This document shows positions 1 through 7,957 of a stretch of 64,000 nucleotides of DNA, piece by piece. How positions within the stretch are numbered: position 1 is the first letter of the stretch; every line of letters starts with the position of its first letter. This DNA comes from Leptospira sp. (GTDB lineage: Bacteria; Spirochaetota; Leptospiria; Leptospirales; Leptospiraceae). The notes under the pieces are model-generated. The model did no database searches, had not been told where the DNA came from, and worked only from the letters and a program-made list of their open reading frames with translations. The position numbers were made by a program, and so were the translations under genes. The stretch lies in assembly GCA_027533185.1 (NCBI GenBank), contig JAPZTS010000037.1, forward strand, positions 35,014-99,013. Direction: 5' to 3'.

Positions 1-22
1 TGGATATGCAAGTGATCTTGAG

Positions 23-1690
23 ATGCGGGAAAGAAACGAATGGCTGGATACCAAGGCATGGGAAATTACGAACTCACTCACCCCTGAAGAACTTGTAGGA
101 CAGACCATACACATAGCAATCCCAGGAAAATCTGTGGATGAGATTGCATTGGAAGAGATGCAAAAAACGAAACCAGGTGGGGTCATACTCTTTGGGAAAA
201 ACCTTGGGAAACAAAACGAAATCACTGCTCTGACCGCCGATCTACAAAAAACTGCATCCAAACTCAATTTACCCCCTTTACTCATTTCCACGGACCAAGA
301 AGGTGGGCGCGTCTTTCGCGTTCAAGATGGGATTACTATGTATCCAGGAGCCATGGCAGTAGGCCAAACCGGCAAAAAAGAATGGGGGGAAATCGTGGGC
401 TTTGTTACCTCCTATGAACTTCGTAAACTTGGTATCAATTTCTTATTTGCACCGATTTTGGATATCAATAACAACCCTTTTAATCCCGTCATCAACACAC
501 GTTCGTTTGGTTCTGATATCACAAGAGTTAGCACAGTTGCCGTTTCTTATGAAGAAGGAGCGAGACTTGGTGGAGCTCTACCTGTTATCAAACATTTCCC
601 CGGTCATGGAGATACAAACGTAGATAGCCATTTGGGTCTTCCCATTATTTCTAAGTCTTACGAAGAACTTTTATCTCTAGAACTAATACCTTTCCAAAAG
701 GCAATAGAAAATGGCGCAGAAGCAGTTATGTCAGCGCATATTGTATATCCGATGATTGATGAAACCTATCCCGCAACTCTATCCAAAAAAATACTAACAG
801 ATATTTTGCGAGAAAAACTCAAGTTTAAGGGAATCATTATCACTGATGCAATGGAAATGCATGCCATCTCCAAAAATTACGAAAAAGACAAACCTGGTGT
901 TCTTACGATCCTCGCGGGAGCAAACATCGTTCTTCTTACAAGTTGGGGAGAAACTGCGAGAAAATTCAAAGCTCAAATCACAAACGCTTACGAATTGGGT
1001 GAGTTCTTTTACACTAAACCATCTGGGGAAAAGGGGGACCGTTTAAAGGAAGCAGTCTTTTTACAAATCCGTAAAAAAATTGAAATGGGTTTGTATGATA
1101 AAAATTCTTCAGCACCCAATCTGTATTCTGAAAATTTAAAATTTCTAAAACATCTACAAAAATTAGAAGAGTCGCGTGATGCACGCTATGCGGAGCTTTT
1201 GACTGCTGGCAAAAGATTAAAAGAAATAAATTCCGATTCGATCAAATCTTATCCGTCGAGTTATATTCCTGTATCTTTTCAAAACTCGAATACAATCGCG
1301 AGCCTAAAGAACCCAATATTGCGAGAAAGTTTCCAAAAAAAGCAAATACCGCTTGTTTCATTTCCTGATCTGAAGAAACACCTAACAAAAAAAGAAGTAT
1401 TTTATTTTGTTTTTGATACAACAACCGAACCCGAAATACTTACCATTGCAAAACTTGCCAAAGAGAACCCAACAAAAAACTTCCTAATCCTCCATGGAGG
1501 GAATCCTTTTGTCCAATTACCTGAGCATAAGAATCTGACGTATCTATTTAGCTTTTCTCTAACAAAAGGCTCTTGGGAGGCAATCGCCGAACGGACATTT
1601 GGTAATGAGGTAATCCAAAAGGTGGACCTAATCCTTCTACCAAAAGGTGGAAAAACCCCTGAAAAGACCGCATTCCCTGAGAGGCTGTAG
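23..1690 (+). CDS. nagZ: Glycoside hydrolase family 3, NagZ-like beta-N-acetylhexosaminidase
   Basis: Predicted to remove terminal beta-linked N-acetylglucosamine from muropeptides or similar glycans in cell-wall recycling. The GH3 barrel fills about the first 350 residues. Family marks are DQEGG (91-95), the KHFPGHGDT loop (190-198) that carries the His of the catalytic His-Asp dyad in NagZ enzymes, and ITDAMEMHA with the expected nucleophile D275. About 200 extra C-terminal residues resemble the second domain of two-domain NagZ proteins, but I see no active-site motif there. No signal peptide is visible from this Met. The reading frame is open to the left window edge, so the true start could lie outside; if so this is a 5'-partial gene. 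The family call is firm; the exact substrate is inferred. Confidence 0.88.
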   Translation: MRERNEWLDTKAWEITNSLTPEELVGQTIHIAIPGKSVDEIALEEMQKTKPGGVILFGKNLGKQNEITALTADLQKTASKLNLPPLLISTDQEGGRVFRVQDGITMYPGAMAVGQTGKKEWGEIVGFVTSYELRKLGINFLFAPILDINNNPFNPVINTRSFGSDITRVSTVAVSYEEGARLGGALPVIKHFPGHGDTNVDSHLGLPIISKSYEELLSLELIPFQKAIENGAEAVMSAHIVYPMIDETYPATLSKKILTDILREKLKFKGIIITDAMEMHAISKNYEKDKPGVLTILAGANIVLLTSWGETARKFKAQITNAYELGEFFYTKPSGEKGDRLKEAVFLQIRKKIEMGLYDKNSSAPNLYSENLKFLKHLQKLEESRDARYAELLTAGKRLKEINSDSIKSYPSSYIPVSFQNSNTIASLKNPILRESFQKKQIPLVSFPDLKKHLTKKEVFYFVFDTTTEPEILTIAKLAKENPTKNFLILHGGNPFVQLPEHKNLTYLFSFSLTKGSWEAIAERTFGNEVIQKVDLILLPKGGKTPEKTAFPERL

Positions 1691-1752
1691 TCCCTACTGG
1701 TCTAATTCGAACCATTTCCAAGCAAGGATCCTAATTTCCTTTTGAGATTCTC

Positions 1753-2895
1753 TTAAATTAATGACTCTCGAATACCGCCTGCTTTTCGTATCTCTTCGTA
1801 TAGCTGTTTGGTTGTCTGTTCATCGACCGCAACATAACGAATCAAATACATCTCAGAGCGATTTTTTACGGGCATCATTTTTCCATGCAGTGAGTAACTT
1901 CCTCCACCAGGAATTTTAAACTGAATCTCCCATAAGTCTTGTAATTTCCAAATCTCAGATGAAATAGATGGTGGTAATACAAAAATAAGGCCACGATCGG
2001 AAAGTCTTTCCGACATAGTAACAAACGGTTGTGGCATTTCTTTAAACTCAAACTTTTTCTGATTGTTCTCTTTTTGGTCTTTCGCAATTCTCCGAAGAAG
2101 ATCCAGTTGTTTGTCTATATTTTCTTCAGAAAGAAGAATTTTGTTTTTGTCTAAAACAACATTTTGTTTGTTCGCATCTTCCGGAGGCCAAGGAGAAATT
2201 GTAAGAGAAATTTTTTTGACTAACATCAAATGGGATTCTCCCTTTCTCTCAATGGTTCCATCATAATGAAAGATCAGACCATTTTTTCCAGATTTGGAAA
2301 TAACACCACCTATCAAATAACCTCCACTGGAAGGCCTAAATACATATAGTTTTGCTTTTTTTCCGGGAACCAAAAGGTCAGGTGACAAACCCTTTACACT
2401 CAATAGCAAATCTTCGGTTGTTTTTTGCATAACATACGTAAGTTCACCGCGTTCATCTGCTTCTAGTGATGCAACTTCGCCAACGATCAGGTCATTTAGA
2501 CTAAGAATTTCTTTTTTGAATTCAACACCTGATCGGAAAAGTTTATCGAAAAGATTCACTTCCTTTTCAGTAGGATTTTCAGTTGAGTTTAAAAAATATC
2601 TGTACAAAGCGTTCTTTAATTTATTCCGATTTTCAGCAAACAGATACAACTCTCGTTCGTCTTCTGTTAAAGTATCGTAAAAGGATTTTAAAATATTCAA
2701 TTCAGCTTGGGTACATTTTCTTGCACGAGCATACCTTTGAAATTCACCCCAGTAGTTTACCACCTTTCCTTGTTTGTTCTGGAGATAATTCATTACCTGC
2801 ACGTACAAAAACGCGGCAACCAACATCAAAAAAACGTAAAAAAAGTAGATCATTTCAAACTTCGGAAATATCCAAACCTGTGCTACAAAATCCAT
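1753..2895 (-). CDS. Membrane-anchored conserved protein, possible PilZ/YcgR-like
   Basis: A 380-residue protein with one N-terminal membrane helix (about residues 12-34), a basic and charged linker, then a soluble region rich in predicted beta strands. It contains repeated GG-YLIGGVI and SLTISPWPPE-type strands and a C-terminal block from about residue 290 (MSERLSDRGL onwards). This layout recalls spirochaete PilZ/YcgR-like proteins that bind cyclic di-GMP, but I could not find a clear RxxxR...DxSxxG signature, so the family is a guess. It is transcribed divergently from murA with only 44 bp between the start codons, so both promoters must sit in or next to coding sequence. It could also be a cell-envelope protein of unknown role. 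Confidence 0.6.
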   Translation of the reverse strand: MDFVAQVWIFPKFEMIYFFYVFLMLVAAFLYVQVMNYLQNKQGKVVNYWGEFQRYARARKCTQAELNILKSFYDTLTEDERELYLFAENRNKLKNALYRYFLNSTENPTEKEVNLFDKLFRSGVEFKKEILSLNDLIVGEVASLEADERGELTYVMQKTTEDLLLSVKGLSPDLLVPGKKAKLYVFRPSSGGYLIGGVISKSGKNGLIFHYDGTIERKGESHLMLVKKISLTISPWPPEDANKQNVVLDKNKILLSEENIDKQLDLLRRIAKDQKENNQKKFEFKEMPQPFVTMSERLSDRGLIFVLPPSISSEIWKLQDLWEIQFKIPGGGSYSLHGKMMPVKNRSEMYLIRYVAVDEQTTKQLYEEIRKAGGIRESLI

Positions 2896-2939
2896 AAATT
2901 ACTTTTCCTTTCTCCCAACCTTGCATTCCATGGAAGCAA

Positions 2940-4244
2940 GTGAGCTCATCCTACTTTAAAATTATCGGCAGAAATCCTCTCCACGGAACAATTACCCCGC
3001 AAGGCAATAAAAACGAAGCCTTGCCTTTACTCGGTGCCCTCCTTCTTTGGGAAGGAGATGTAGTTTTAGAAAACCTTCCCGAAATAGCAGATGTTCTCAA
3101 ATTGATGGAAGTCTTACGCCATATCGGGGTTGAGATAACTGCTGAAGACACAAAAGGATCCTACCTCTTTCGAAAAAAGAATCCAGTCAAATCTGACCTT
3201 CCGTACGAGCTCTGTTCCCAGTTGCGGGGAGCCGTAACCCTGGCTGGTCCTATTCTCGCCAGGACTGGCCGAGTCTTCCTTCCAAAACCAGGCGGTGATA
3301 AAATTGGGCGCAGGCGGATGGACACACATCTTTTGGCCTTGGAGGCCTTGGGTGCAAAGATCGAAGTTTTCCCAGATGGGTACATGATCACAGCAGAAAG
3401 ACTTTCCGGAAAGGATATCCTCCTCGATGAAGCATCTGTAACCGCAACGGAGAATGCTGTTATGGCCGCCGTCTTCGCAGAAGGAACGACCATCATCCGC
3501 AATGCCGCCTCGGAACCTCATGTCCAAGGATTGTGCCGATTTCTCAATGCTGCAGGAGCAAAAATTGAAGGGATTGGCACTAATTTACTCCAAATAACAG
3601 GAGTTACAAGTCTTAGTTCACCCAGTGGAGTTTTGCGACACCGAATCGGAAGTGATTACCTTGAGATAGGTTCTTTTATCAGCTTAGCTGCAGTCACAGG
3701 TGGTGAAATTCATATCAAGGATGTAAACCTTGATGATATCAGAATGATTCGAATGGTTTACTCGAGACTGGGAATCGATGTAAGGCCAACAGACTCAGGT
3801 ATACTTGTTCCTTCCGACCAAAAAATGGAGATCATCCCAGACTACCATGGTGCCACTCCAAAAATTGACGATGCTCCCTGGCCAGGTTTTCCCGCGGATA
3901 TGACCTCTGTTGCTTTAGTGACAGCAACTCAATGCAAAGGAACAGTTCTCATCCATGAAAAACTTTTTGAATCACGACTCTTTTTTGTAGACCATATCAT
4001 TGCAATGGGTGCCCAGATCATTCTTTGTGATCCGCACCGAGCCATCGTGATAGGATCGAACAGACTGTACGGACAACGTGTAGCAAGTCCCGATATCCGA
4101 GCTGGAATGGCAATGATCATTGCTGCTCTCTGTGCGGAAGGTACGAGTGAAATACACAATATCGTACAGATTGACCGAGGTTTTGAGGCAATTGACACAA
4201 GACTTCGTTCCTTAGGCGCACAAATTGAGAGAGTTCCCGAATAA
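2940..4244 (+). CDS. murA: UDP-N-acetylglucosamine 1-carboxyvinyltransferase MurA (Asp at the catalytic Cys position)
   Basis: Catalyses transfer of enolpyruvate from phosphoenolpyruvate to UDP-GlcNAc, the first committed step of peptidoglycan precursor synthesis in the cytoplasm. The 434-residue length is typical. QGNKNEALP near residues 21-29 is the MurA substrate-binding N-terminus; [15 protein letters not shown] and [15 protein letters not shown] are the catalytic loop region. In most MurA enzymes the loop reads PGGC; here the residue is Asp120 (GAT at 3297-3299), a known natural variant that gives fosfomycin insensitivity in mycobacteria, chlamydiae and Borrelia. The start is GTG with GGAAG five bases upstream. 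The ferredoxin gene follows six bases after the stop, suggesting cotranscription. Confidence 0.95.
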   Translation: MSSSYFKIIGRNPLHGTITPQGNKNEALPLLGALLLWEGDVVLENLPEIADVLKLMEVLRHIGVEITAEDTKGSYLFRKKNPVKSDLPYELCSQLRGAVTLAGPILARTGRVFLPKPGGDKIGRRRMDTHLLALEALGAKIEVFPDGYMITAERLSGKDILLDEASVTATENAVMAAVFAEGTTIIRNAASEPHVQGLCRFLNAAGAKIEGIGTNLLQITGVTSLSSPSGVLRHRIGSDYLEIGSFISLAAVTGGEIHIKDVNLDDIRMIRMVYSRLGIDVRPTDSGILVPSDQKMEIIPDYHGATPKIDDAPWPGFPADMTSVALVTATQCKGTVLIHEKLFESRLFFVDHIIAMGAQIILCDPHRAIVIGSNRLYGQRVASPDIRAGMAMIIAALCAEGTSEIHNIVQIDRGFEAIDTRLRSLGAQIERVPE

Positions 4245-4250
4245 ATTTGA

Positions 4251-4994
4251 ATGAATCGAAAAGATTTATTTAAAGATAGTTTTAAGTCTATTGTTAACTT
4301 CACGTTTCAAAAAGCGGATGAACTTGCCGAAGTTATCTCGGATGTTTGGGAAGAAGAAAAGGACCAAACTTCTAAATCAAAGCCTAACTCTAAGGGGAAC
4401 GCTAATTTTATTTCAGAAAAAAATCAAAAACTAATAGGACAAAATAAACAATCGGATAACCAAAAAAATCTAAAAAACCCTCAAAAACCTAGGGAAAAGC
4501 AGAAAAAATCAAAGATGTTCCAATCCCTAACACTGCCTCCAGGGAACAGTCTGAACTTTTTTTCACTTTGTACAGGTTGTAATGAATGTATTTTTTCTTG
4601 TCCTTACTCCGTCTTATTTCCTGTTACATTAGAAAATTCACAAAAAACGTATCCATTTTTAGATCCGAACGCAAAAGCCTGCAAACTTTGCGTTGACACT
4701 CCTTGTATTTCCGCCTGCCCCGAATCGGCCCTGCTTCCGATTGAGAATGATTCTAAACCAAAGTTTGGTAAGGCGGTCGCACAACACGAACACTGCATCA
4801 ATCACAAAACAGGCACCCAAACATGTAATGCCTGTGAGACAGTCTGCCCTATCCCGAAAACAGTGAATTTTAAAGGCAATTTGCCTAAATTCTCTCAAAG
4901 CTCATGTACTGGATGCGGACAATGTGTCGAAGTTTGCCCTTCCTTCCCAAAAGCAATCCAAATCAAAGTAAACAAAATCACGGTAGAACTTTAA
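4251..4994 (+). CDS. Ferredoxin-type protein with four [4Fe-4S] motifs (NapG/MauM-like)
   Basis: A predicted electron-transfer protein. Sixteen cysteines form four cluster motifs: C107/C110/C113/C117 (CxxCxxCxxxCP), C144/C147/C152/C156, C182/C192/C195/C199 and C219/C222/C225/C229. The spacing of sites two and three is the variant pattern seen in the NapG/NapF/MauM group. The first 90 residues are a Lys/Asn/Gln-rich, low-complexity linker with no cluster ligands and no Tat or Sec signal, so it is probably cytoplasmic. No nitrate reductase or quinol dehydrogenase genes are nearby, so the redox partner is unknown. It sits six bases after murA, which suggests cotranscription rather than a shared pathway. 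Confidence 0.82.
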   Translation: MNRKDLFKDSFKSIVNFTFQKADELAEVISDVWEEEKDQTSKSKPNSKGNANFISEKNQKLIGQNKQSDNQKNLKNPQKPREKQKKSKMFQSLTLPPGNSLNFFSLCTGCNECIFSCPYSVLFPVTLENSQKTYPFLDPNAKACKLCVDTPCISACPESALLPIENDSKPKFGKAVAQHEHCINHKTGTQTCNACETVCPIPKTVNFKGNLPKFSQSSCTGCGQCVEVCPSFPKAIQIKVNKITVEL

Positions 4995-5098
4995 AAAAAA
5001 ATAAATGTTCAATAAAAAATAAAAAAATTTCCTTCGTATGCCTTGGTTACCTTTTCTTCGCAAAACATCAAAAAAATGTTATTCGGGAAAAAAATATG

Positions 5099-5127
5099 TT
5101 GAAAATATTTGGTAGTTTCATTTAAAC
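5099..5127 (+). promoter_or_regulatory. Weak sigma70-like promoter candidate for the zinc-finger gene
   Basis: TTGAAA (5099-5104), a 17-base spacer and TTAAAC (5122-5127) lie in the very AT-rich 195-bp gap before the small zinc-finger gene. The -35 match is good and the -10 match is poor. No other signal in the gap stands out. Confidence 0.25.
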
Positions 5128-5189
5128 TTTTAAGGGAGAGTCAAATCTCGGAATAAATATAAATTTAGTGTTAAAGGAAAAAGAAAGCT

Positions 5190-5504
5190 ATGGAACCACA
5201 AAAAGTAGGCCCAGGACAAATAGACAAAATCGCAGATGATCTAAAAAAAGATCCTGAAAAATCGATCGGTAATTACCTCTTCAAAGGATTCCGAATCCAA
5301 ATTTCTAAGTACAAAGCATCTGGTGCAGAACGAGTTCAACAGCTTTACAAAAGAAGACGTGCTCAAGGTCTCTGTATCGTTTGCGGAACGAAAGTAACTA
5401 GAAAAAACCCGCTTACAGGAAAACTTTACAGACTCTGTGATGAGCACCGTGCTCAGATCGACCAAAAGAACAAGGAAAAAGCTAAGGCAAAAAAAGGAAA
5501 ATAA
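5190..5504 (+). CDS. Small basic protein with CxxC...CxxH zinc-finger-like motif
   Basis: A 104-residue protein of unknown function. The N-terminal third is acidic to neutral and probably helical. The central part is strongly basic (KRRRAQG, 55-61). C62, C65, C83 and H86 form a compact treble-clef-like zinc site, and the last 15 residues are almost all Lys, Ala and Gln. Such a composition suits binding to nucleic acid or ribosomes, but this is inference. An AGGA-containing ribosome site lies upstream of the ATG. The gene stands alone between an AT-rich leader and a strong hairpin terminator, which suggests a separate, possibly highly expressed transcript. Confidence 0.75.
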   Translation: MEPQKVGPGQIDKIADDLKKDPEKSIGNYLFKGFRIQISKYKASGAERVQQLYKRRRAQGLCIVCGTKVTRKNPLTGKLYRLCDEHRAQIDQKNKEKAKAKKGK

Positions 5505-5528
5505 ACCTTTTTTTCTAACCTTGTTCGT

Positions 5529-5560
5529 AAAAGGGGACTCTTTGGGTCCCCTTTTTTTTT
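5529..5560 (+). terminator. Rho-independent terminator after the zinc-finger gene
   Basis: A perfect 10-bp stem, AAAAGGGGAC (5529-5538) with GTCCCCTTTT (5546-5555), has a 7-base loop and runs into a T tract to 5560. It lies 24 bases after the stop codon. This is the clearest terminator in the window. Confidence 0.92.
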
Positions 5561-5617
5561 AGGTTCGCACCCCTTTGTTTTCTTTACTTTTTGCACAAAT
5601 GCGTTTCGATATTGCCT

Positions 5618-6451
5618 ATGAAATTTTTCCGAACCCTTTTCGTTTCCATTCTCTGTCTTCAGTGTTCCCAACTGATTTGGAAAAAGGCAAACCTTGCTCT
5701 CGAAGTTTCTCCCGGAAGTGATCCTAAAGATAGTTTGGTTCTAACAGTCGAATACGAAGAAAAGGATTCTTGGAACCCGCTGAATGGAACAACGGATAAA
5801 AGAAATTACCGCAGTGTCATTCGCTTGCATTCTTCTACCGATACCAAAACAAAAGCGAAAAAAGAATGGGTTCTCCCTTCTTGGGCACTCGGAGATGGGA
5901 TTTTCTACCATTCAGGTGCGGACACACTCTTCGTACTTTACGGAAAGGATGACGAATACGGGACACTACAACAAACTCTATCCATTTACCCGAGTGGCGG
6001 TGGGGCCTTTTCCTACCCTGCAAAGCCAGAAAATCGAATTATCTTTCAAATGGCACCCTCCCCGAAGGGTACTGAGGTGGCACTCATTACTGCGAATCGC
6101 GATTCTGAAAATGAATATTCGGAATTTGAATTGAACCTAATCCGACTCCCATCCAAAAACGTCCAGACCTATCCATTGAGTTTTTGGACAGCACTTCCCA
6201 TGTATGGGATGAGATGGGCCGAAGATGGCAGCAGTTTGTTTATACGCACACCAGACGAGGTATTAAAACTGGGTACAAATGGATTAACTCCGACGAAGTC
6301 CTTTCCAGACTGCTATTCTGTTTCTACGAATTACGGAAAATGGGCGTATGAAACTGCGGAGGTGGAACCAGGTGGTAACATTCAAATTGGCAAAAAATTG
6401 CCCACTCCGAAAATGATTTCGAATTTAGACCAAGTCCGTCTCTGCCGTTGA
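5618..6451 (+). CDS. Putative lipoprotein, beta-propeller-like
   Basis: Predicted 277-residue exported lipoprotein of unknown function. I chose the ATG at 5618 because it gives a basic n-region, a hydrophobic stretch and a lipobox-like LCLQC with the modified Cys at residue 16. An in-frame TTG at 5591 would add nine residues and spoil the signal. The mature part is rich in short beta segments with repeated W/Y and Asp-Gly turns (for example MRWAEDGSSLFIRTPDEV), as in TolB/WD40-type propellers, but no complete repeat family can be assigned by eye. It precedes fliI by 111 bp, a gap holding three hairpins, so it may not share the flagellar transcript. Confidence 0.72.
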   Translation: MKFFRTLFVSILCLQCSQLIWKKANLALEVSPGSDPKDSLVLTVEYEEKDSWNPLNGTTDKRNYRSVIRLHSSTDTKTKAKKEWVLPSWALGDGIFYHSGADTLFVLYGKDDEYGTLQQTLSIYPSGGGAFSYPAKPENRIIFQMAPSPKGTEVALITANRDSENEYSEFELNLIRLPSKNVQTYPLSFWTALPMYGMRWAEDGSSLFIRTPDEVLKLGTNGLTPTKSFPDCYSVSTNYGKWAYETAEVEPGGNIQIGKKLPTPKMISNLDQVRLCR

Positions 6452-6463
6452 ACAACTTGCGGA

Positions 6464-6538
6464 ACTAAGATTCTCTCTTAGTCGGATGTAGATTCCCATC
6501 TACATCGGCTTCCTTCTTGGGGGGAATTCTCCCCGAAG
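6464..6538 (+). repeat. Three consecutive hairpins between lipoprotein gene and fliI
   Basis: Three inverted repeats sit head to tail. ACTAAGA/TCTTAGT (6464-6482) has a 5-base loop. GATGTAGAT/ATCTACATC (6485-6506) has a perfect 9-bp stem and 4-base loop. A GGGG...CCCC stem (6519-6534) is flanked by imperfect CTTC/GAAG pairing to 6538. None is followed by a T tract, so they are not typical terminators. They could form a leader structure for fliI or an mRNA processing site. Confidence 0.6.
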
Positions 6539-6562
6539 AAATCCAATTCGCTTGATAAAATT

Positions 6563-7957
6563 ATGTCTCATCATGAGAGTGGGAAAGTCCCCATGATTGA
6601 GAAAAAATTTACAGAAGAAATCGATGCCATTTCGAAATATTTGAATGTCGTCGAGAAGATCGAACCAATTCGAAAGAGTGGGGTCATTGTTTCTGTAGTT
6701 GGTAACGTTATCTATTCGCAAGGACCGCCCGACTCCAAAATCGGAGAGATCTTAGAAGTGGAACGAGGGAGTGATAAAGGTTATTTACCTTGTGTCTTAG
6801 TTGGCTTCAAAGACCACTTATACACCTTAATGCCATTAGGTGACACGCAGCAAATTTTCCCACATGCCTTTGTATTTTCCTCCGGAAGAACGATAACTCT
6901 GAGCGCTGGTCCTGAACTTCTTGGTCGCGTTTTAAATGGTCTAGGAAAGCCCATTGATAGCAAAGGAATACTAATCACTACGGAAGAAAGGCCCTCTGAA
7001 CCGAGGTTTCTGAATCCTTTAGATAGACCCCCGATTTCTGAAGTTTTAGAAACAGGTGTTAGGTCCATCGATGGACTTCTTACGGTGGGCAAAGGTCAAA
7101 GAATTGGTATTTTTTCAGGATCTGGAGTAGGAAAGTCTAGTTTATTAGGAATGATTGCTCGTTATACGAGTGCCGATGTAAATGTTGTCGCTCTCATCGG
7201 AGAAAGGGGCCGAGAGGTAAATGAATTCTTAAACATTGAACTGGGAAAAGAAGCCATGGCCAAGTCGGTTGTTTTCGTTTCCACATCTGATTCATCAAAA
7301 ATGGAACAAGTTAGCTGTGCAAATCTGGCCTGTTCAGCTGCTGAGTTTTTTAGAGATAAAGGTTTATCGGTAAACCTCTATATGGACTCTTTAACCCGAT
7401 ATGCAGAAGCATTAAGAGAATTATCTATCGGTGAGCCAGTAGTTACAAAGGGTTATGCTTCCAGTGTTTTTTCTAAAATGGCAAAGTTAGTCGAAAGGGC
7501 AGGAACATCACATAACGGAGGCTCTATCACTGGTTTTTATACAATCTTAACAGACGCTGATGATGACATGGATGATATTGTTGCTGATAAGGTTCGAGGT
7601 TTTATTGATGGTCATATAATTTTGACTAGAAAACTTGCAGAGCAGAGTCACTATCCTGCAATTGATATCCCCTCTTCTCTTTCTAGACTCATGCAAAAAA
7701 TTGTAAGTGAAGACCACTACATGCGTGCGTCGATCATCCGTGAATTGCTATCAAAATACAAGTCCAACGAAGATTTGATTATGTTAGGCGCATATGTCCG
7801 GGGAGCCGACGATAAAATTGACATGGCACTTGATAAAAAATCCAGTATTGATGATTATTTGCGGCAACGAATCGAAGAAAAATCCAATTTTAGCGAAGCT
7901 CAATCCAAATTAGCTAAAATTCTTTTAGCCAGCCAAAGGCCTGAGGACGATTTCTAA
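6563..7957 (+). CDS. fliI: Flagellar type III export ATPase FliI
   Basis: Hexameric ATPase at the cytoplasmic base of the flagellar export gate, helping unfold and load rod, hook and filament subunits. It has the F1-beta-like fold: an N-terminal beta domain, Walker A SGSGVGKSS (185-193), GERGREV (213-219) and Walker B LYMDS with D275. The C-terminal helical domain is complete, and 464 residues is normal. A second in-frame ATG at 6593 has GGGAAAG upstream and could be the real start, removing ten residues. In many bacteria fliI is preceded by fliG/fliH and followed directly by fliJ. Here a lipoprotein gene precedes it, and an inverted kinase gene separates it from fliJ. Its stop overlaps that gene's stop by four bases. 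Confidence 0.95.
   Translation: MSHHESGKVPMIEKKFTEEIDAISKYLNVVEKIEPIRKSGVIVSVVGNVIYSQGPPDSKIGEILEVERGSDKGYLPCVLVGFKDHLYTLMPLGDTQQIFPHAFVFSSGRTITLSAGPELLGRVLNGLGKPIDSKGILITTEERPSEPRFLNPLDRPPISEVLETGVRSIDGLLTVGKGQRIGIFSGSGVGKSSLLGMIARYTSADVNVVALIGERGREVNEFLNIELGKEAMAKSVVFVSTSDSSKMEQVSCANLACSAAEFFRDKGLSVNLYMDSLTRYAEALRELSIGEPVVTKGYASSVFSKMAKLVERAGTSHNGGSITGFYTILTDADDDMDDIVADKVRGFIDGHIILTRKLAEQSHYPAIDIPSSLSRLMQKIVSEDHYMRASIIRELLSKYKSNEDLIMLGAYVRGADDKIDMALDKKSSIDDYLRQRIEEKSNFSEAQSKLAKILLASQRPEDDF

Noticed and set aside
3114..3527. 137-residue minus-strand frame inside murA
   Set aside because: It is fully antisense to a well-conserved enzyme, has Cys/Trp-rich random composition and no ribosome site.
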